Part shown: positions 8,578 to 11,784 of the stretch, one piece after another
Position numbering within the stretch: the stretch's first letter is position 1
Layout of the letters: every line of letters begins with the position of its first letter
DNA from: JBDSTZ01 sp039927975
GTDB taxonomy: Bacteria > Pseudomonadota > Gammaproteobacteria > Burkholderiales > Burkholderiaceae_D
DNA length: 11,784 nucleotides
Direction of reading: 5' to 3'
Assembly (NCBI GenBank): GCA_039927975.1
Contig: JBDSTZ010000461.1
Coordinates: forward strand, 1-11,784
The notes under the pieces: generated by a model
What the model was told of the DNA's origin: nothing
The model's database searches: none
The model's input: the letters and a program-made list of their open reading frames with translations, nothing else
Program-made: the position numbers and the translations under genes

Positions 8578-9648
8578 ATGAAGCACGCACGAACTGGATT
8601 GATCGCACTGGCCGTGTCGGCCCTGCTGGTCGGCTGCGGCGGTGGCGGCGGCAGCGCCGGAACCACCAATCCGCCCACCACCCCGACCACGCCGACCACG
8701 CCGACCACGCCGACGACGCCGACCACACCAACGGTCGACGTCAACGCCCAGGTCACCACGGTGCCGGCGCCGGTGTACGACGCCACCACCGGCAGCGCCG
8801 CCGTTTTCGCCGCCGTCAACACACTGCGCGAAAAAATCGGCTCCGGTCAGCTGACGCAAAGCGCGCCGCTCGACAAGGCCGCGCAGGCGCACTGGAACTA
8901 CATCAGCGCCGACGCCAATGCCTTGATCCGCTCGCACGCCGAGACCCCCGGCACGACGGGCTTCACCGGCATCGATCCGACCGCGCGCGCGGTGGCCGCC
9001 GGTTATGCCGGCACCGCCGGCGAATTGATTTACGGCGTCAACGTGATCGGCGCCTTCGATACCTGTTCGGCCAATTGGGCCAACAGCGTGTACCACGTCG
9101 GCGTGTTTTTCAGCGGCGCGCGCGACGTCGGCTTTATCGCCGCCACCACCCAGGACATCGTCAACTACGGCAAGTACACCGTGTGCGTGGTCGAGATGGG
9201 TCTGGCCTCCAACGCCGCCGAACAGTTGCCGGCCGAAGGCACCGTGCGGGTCTATCCCTACGCCGGCCAAGCCAACGTGCCGGTGGTGTTCCTCAACCAC
9301 ACCGAGAGCCCGGTGCCGCTGCCCGAATTCGCCGAGCTGGGCGCGCCGATTCTGCTCAACTTCAAGACCAAGGCCTCGGGCACCGGCGCCGCGCCGGCGG
9401 TGGTGATCAACACGCTGGCGGTGTCGCCACCCGGCGGCGGCACGCTGGCGGCCAAGGTGCTGGCCAAGAATATGAGCTCGACCGGTCCGCTCATCACGGC
9501 CGACGGCAACCTCGACGACTACACACTGGCGCTGGTGCCGACCGCGCGCCTGCTGCCGGCTACGACCTACAGCGTGACGTTCACCGGCACGGTGGGCGGC
9601 AAAGCGGTCAGCAAGACGTGGACGTTTGCGACGGGGACGGGCGGCTAG
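8578..9648 (+). CDS. CAP/SCP-domain lipoprotein with Ig-like C-terminal region
   Basis: This 356-residue protein starts at ATG 8578, preceded by a weak GGGAA site at 8568-8572. An N-terminal hydrophobic segment ends in LLVGC with Cys20 as the lipidation site. Gly at +2 suggests outer-membrane sorting rather than inner-membrane retention. A Gly run and a Thr-Thr-Pro linker (residues 34-51) follow. The CAP domain spans about 66-205: AAVNTLREKIG, LDKAAQAHWNY, SHAE (His120), FTGIDPTARAVAAGY, GELIYG (Glu149), then SVYHVGVF (His173) and the strand YTVCVVEMG. His120, Glu149 and His173 occupy the usual CAP cavity positions. Cys163 and Cys203 could form a disulfide. The C-terminal part ends in LLPATTYSVTFTGTVGG...KTWTFATG, an Ig-like pattern. 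Bacterial CAP proteins have no single known activity, so function is open. It lies 72 bp after the exoprotein gene and may share its transcript. Confidence 0.85.
   Translation: MKHARTGLIALAVSALLVGCGGGGGSAGTTNPPTTPTTPTTPTTPTTPTTPTVDVNAQVTTVPAPVYDATTGSAAVFAAVNTLREKIGSGQLTQSAPLDKAAQAHWNYISADANALIRSHAETPGTTGFTGIDPTARAVAAGYAGTAGELIYGVNVIGAFDTCSANWANSVYHVGVFFSGARDVGFIAATTQDIVNYGKYTVCVVEMGLASNAAEQLPAEGTVRVYPYAGQANVPVVFLNHTESPVPLPEFAELGAPILLNFKTKASGTGAAPAVVINTLAVSPPGGGTLAAKVLAKNMSSTGPLITADGNLDDYTLALVPTARLLPATTYSVTFTGTVGGKAVSKTWTFATGTGG
8677..8730 (+). repeat. 9-bp minisatellite coding a (Thr-Thr-Pro)6 linker
   Basis: Six 9-nt units of the type ACCACGCCG encode TTP six times. Units 2-4 are identical, and units 1, 5 and 6 differ by one or two bases. 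It separates the lipid anchor from the CAP domain as an extended Pro-rich spacer. Slippage would change linker length without breaking the frame. Confidence 0.9.
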
Positions 9649-9719
9649 CAGGGCGCGGGCCGTGCGAAGCCGGTGCAATTGCCACGCTGTTGAGCGGTTC
9701 GAGCCGCACAACCCGGGCG

Positions 9720-9742
9720 CGAGGCAGGCACGGTCTGTCTCG
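9720..9742 (+). terminator. Possible terminator hairpin after the CAP lipoprotein gene
   Basis: CGAGGCAG at 9720-9727 pairs with CTGTCTCG at 9735-9742 (8 bp, one G-U) around a 7-nt loop. Three more pairs (9717-9719 with 9744-9746) are possible past a bulged A at 9743. Only TTT follows at 9749-9751; a T6 run lies 33 nt further at 9775-9780. It is the best terminator candidate in the 278-bp gap but weak by sequence. Confidence 0.35.
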
Positions 9743-9800
9743 ACGCGCTTTGATATCGGGACAATGCCAAACAATTTTTTCTTGGCGCCGGCGCCCATGG

Positions 9801-9843
9801 TGCGATAAGTAGTTTTGTCCGCAGTCCATATCCACTTGTCGCA
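9801..9843. promoter_or_regulatory. 10-bp dyad upstream of the sigma54 regulator gene (possible operator)
   Basis: TGCGATAAGT at 9801-9810 is mirrored by ACTTGTCGCA at 9834-9843, an inverted repeat with one mismatch. The half-site centres are 33 bp apart, close to three helical turns. It sits in the more AT-rich stretch before the regulator, next to a perfect 12-bp palindrome GGCGCCGGCGCC at 9784-9795. This suits a dimer-binding operator or autoregulatory site, but no binding protein is identified. I found no convincing -24/-12 sigma54 or -35/-10 sigma70 promoter here. Confidence 0.35.
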
Positions 9844-9926
9844 TTTGTATGTTTGGAATGATTCGTGTGCAGACGGAAGCTCATCCGTTACGCTCACATC
9901 ACTTCATCATATTTACGGCGCTTCTT

Positions 9927-11066
<1,140 letters not shown>

Positions 11067-11071
11067 ACGTC

Positions 11072-11707
11072 ATGGCACTCGAAGCGGTGCGGCTCGGCGC
11101 GGCGCGCGGCGGGCACACCCTGTTCAGCGGGGTCGGCTTCGCGCTCGGCGCCGGCGAGGCCCTCTGGCTGGGCGGCACCAACGGCAGCGGCAAGACCACC
11201 TTGCTGCGCCTGCTGTGCGGCCTGGCGCTGCCGGCCGACGGCGAGGTGCTGTGGCAGGGCCAGCCGATCCGCCGCCTGCGCGAAGACTATCACCGCGCAC
11301 TGTTGTACTGCGGCCACGCCAGCGGCGTGAAGGACGACCTGACGGCGTGGGAGAACCTTGCCACCAGCGCGGCGCTGGCGGGCCGCTCCTGCACCCGCGC
11401 GCAGGCCGAGGACGCGCTGGCGCACGTCGGCTTGCGGGACCAGGCCGCGCTGCCGGCCCGCGTGCTGTCGCAGGGCCAGCGCCGCCGCGTCGTGCTGGCG
11501 CGCCTGGCGCTGGCGCCGCTGCCGCAATTGCTGCTGCTCGACGAGCCGTTCAGCGCGCTCGACGGCGCCGCCACGCTGGCCCTGTGCGCCACCCTCGACG
11601 CCCACCTGGAGCGGGGCGGCATCGTGGTCTACACCACCCACCAGGCGCAAGCGCTCAACGCGCGCCGCCTGCTGCGGCTGGAGCTGGGCGCGGCCGCATC
11701 ATGCTGA
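11072..11707 (+). CDS. ccmA: Heme exporter ATP-binding protein CcmA (cytochrome c maturation, System I)
   Basis: This 211-residue ABC ATPase is the usual length for CcmA. With CcmB, CcmC and CcmD it releases heme-loaded CcmE during c-type cytochrome assembly at the inner membrane. Visible motifs are Walker A GTNGSGKT (residues 35-42, with Thr where Pro is common), the CcmA-typical GVKDDLTAWENL, the signature LSQGQRRR from residue 132, Walker B LLLLDEP with Asp157-Glu158, and the switch His190 in YTTHQ. ATG 11072 lies 5 nt after the regulator stop and has no clear ribosome-binding site, so translational coupling is likely. The 3' end overlaps the ccmB start by 7 nt, as usual in ccm operons. 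Identity is supported by motifs and by the following ccmB. Confidence 0.93.
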   Translation: MALEAVRLGAARGGHTLFSGVGFALGAGEALWLGGTNGSGKTTLLRLLCGLALPADGEVLWQGQPIRRLREDYHRALLYCGHASGVKDDLTAWENLATSAALAGRSCTRAQAEDALAHVGLRDQAALPARVLSQGQRRRVVLARLALAPLPQLLLLDEPFSALDGAATLALCATLDAHLERGGIVVYTTHQAQALNARRLLRLELGAAASC

Positions 11708-11784
11708 AGGTAGTCGCCGAAGTGGTGCGGCGCGACCTGCGGCTGGCGCTGCGGCGCCGCGCCGACCTGTTTGGCACGCTGGCG
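11701..11784 (+). CDS. ccmB: Heme exporter membrane protein CcmB, 3' partial
   Basis: Twenty-eight codons are visible from ATG 11701, which overlaps the ccmA stop (11705-11707). The start MLKVVAEVVRRDLRLALRRR matches the cytoplasmic amphipathic N-terminus of CcmB, where RDL-x-LA-x-RR is conserved before the first membrane helix. The window ends before any membrane segment. The call rests on this short match plus position directly after ccmA; the rest of the ccm operon presumably follows. Confidence 0.85.
   Translation, partial: MLKVVAEVVRRDLRLALRRRADLFGTLA

Noticed and set aside
8773..8790. 18 nt encoding VYDATT identical to 7474-7491 in the exoprotein
   Set aside because: Short match in codon-biased sequence; the lipoprotein has no other YDG features, so shared ancestry is not supported.
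9775..9795. T6 run next to the GGCGCCGGCGCC palindrome as an intrinsic terminator
   Set aside because: The T run precedes the palindrome on the + strand and gives A's after it on the - strand, so the order is wrong for a terminator on either strand.
9783..9812. Possible -24/-12 sigma54 promoter near TTGGC or TGGTGC
   Set aside because: The required GC at the correct spacing after GG is absent for both candidates.
6064..9897. Minus-strand ORF of 1277 codons, open across two genes and their spacer
   Set aside because: Its product is Arg/Gly/Ala/His-rich with no recognisable domain and mirrors the sense repeats. GC-rich sense codons avoid the triplets that give antisense stops, so such shadows are expected.

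Overview
The window looks like chromosomal DNA of a high-GC betaproteobacterium, most likely of the Oxalobacteraceae (Massilia/Duganella/Janthinobacterium group). This rests on codon use, the style of the giant YDG-repeat exoprotein, the CAP lipoprotein type and the System I cytochrome c maturation genes. The genus is an inference. All recognised genes lie on the + strand.

Positions 1-8505 hold the 3' part of one enormous open reading frame (2834 codons visible, 5' end outside the window). It encodes a repetitive, cysteine-free surface or secreted protein of the filamentous-haemagglutinin/two-partner-secretion kind. In order it carries about 740 residues of beta-helix-type repeats (including four clean 71-72-residue units), a short linker, one MBG-type domain, an uninterrupted array of 21 YDG-type repeats, and a Pro-rich then charged C-terminal tail. 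Inside the YDG array an 837-nt block of three repeats occurs twice in tandem with near identity. The repeats fall into two main classes whose spacing depends on which class follows which.

After a 72-bp spacer with a strong hairpin comes a CAP/SCP-domain lipoprotein (8578-9648). It has a Thr-Thr-Pro linker encoded by a 9-bp minisatellite and an Ig-like C-terminal part. A more AT-rich 278-bp intergenic region follows, with a hairpin, a 12-bp palindrome and a 10-bp dyad. It leads into a sensor-less sigma54 enhancer-binding protein resembling SfnR (about 9927-11066). That gene is packed tightly against ccmA (11072-11707) and ccmB (from 11701, cut by the window end), the heme/cytochrome c maturation ABC transporter genes.

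Functionally there are two blocks: a cell-surface block (giant exoprotein plus surface lipoprotein) and a regulator-plus-ccm block that is probably one transcript. I see no mobile element, CRISPR array, tRNA or rRNA. The long minus-strand ORFs are shadows of GC-rich, biased coding sequence.
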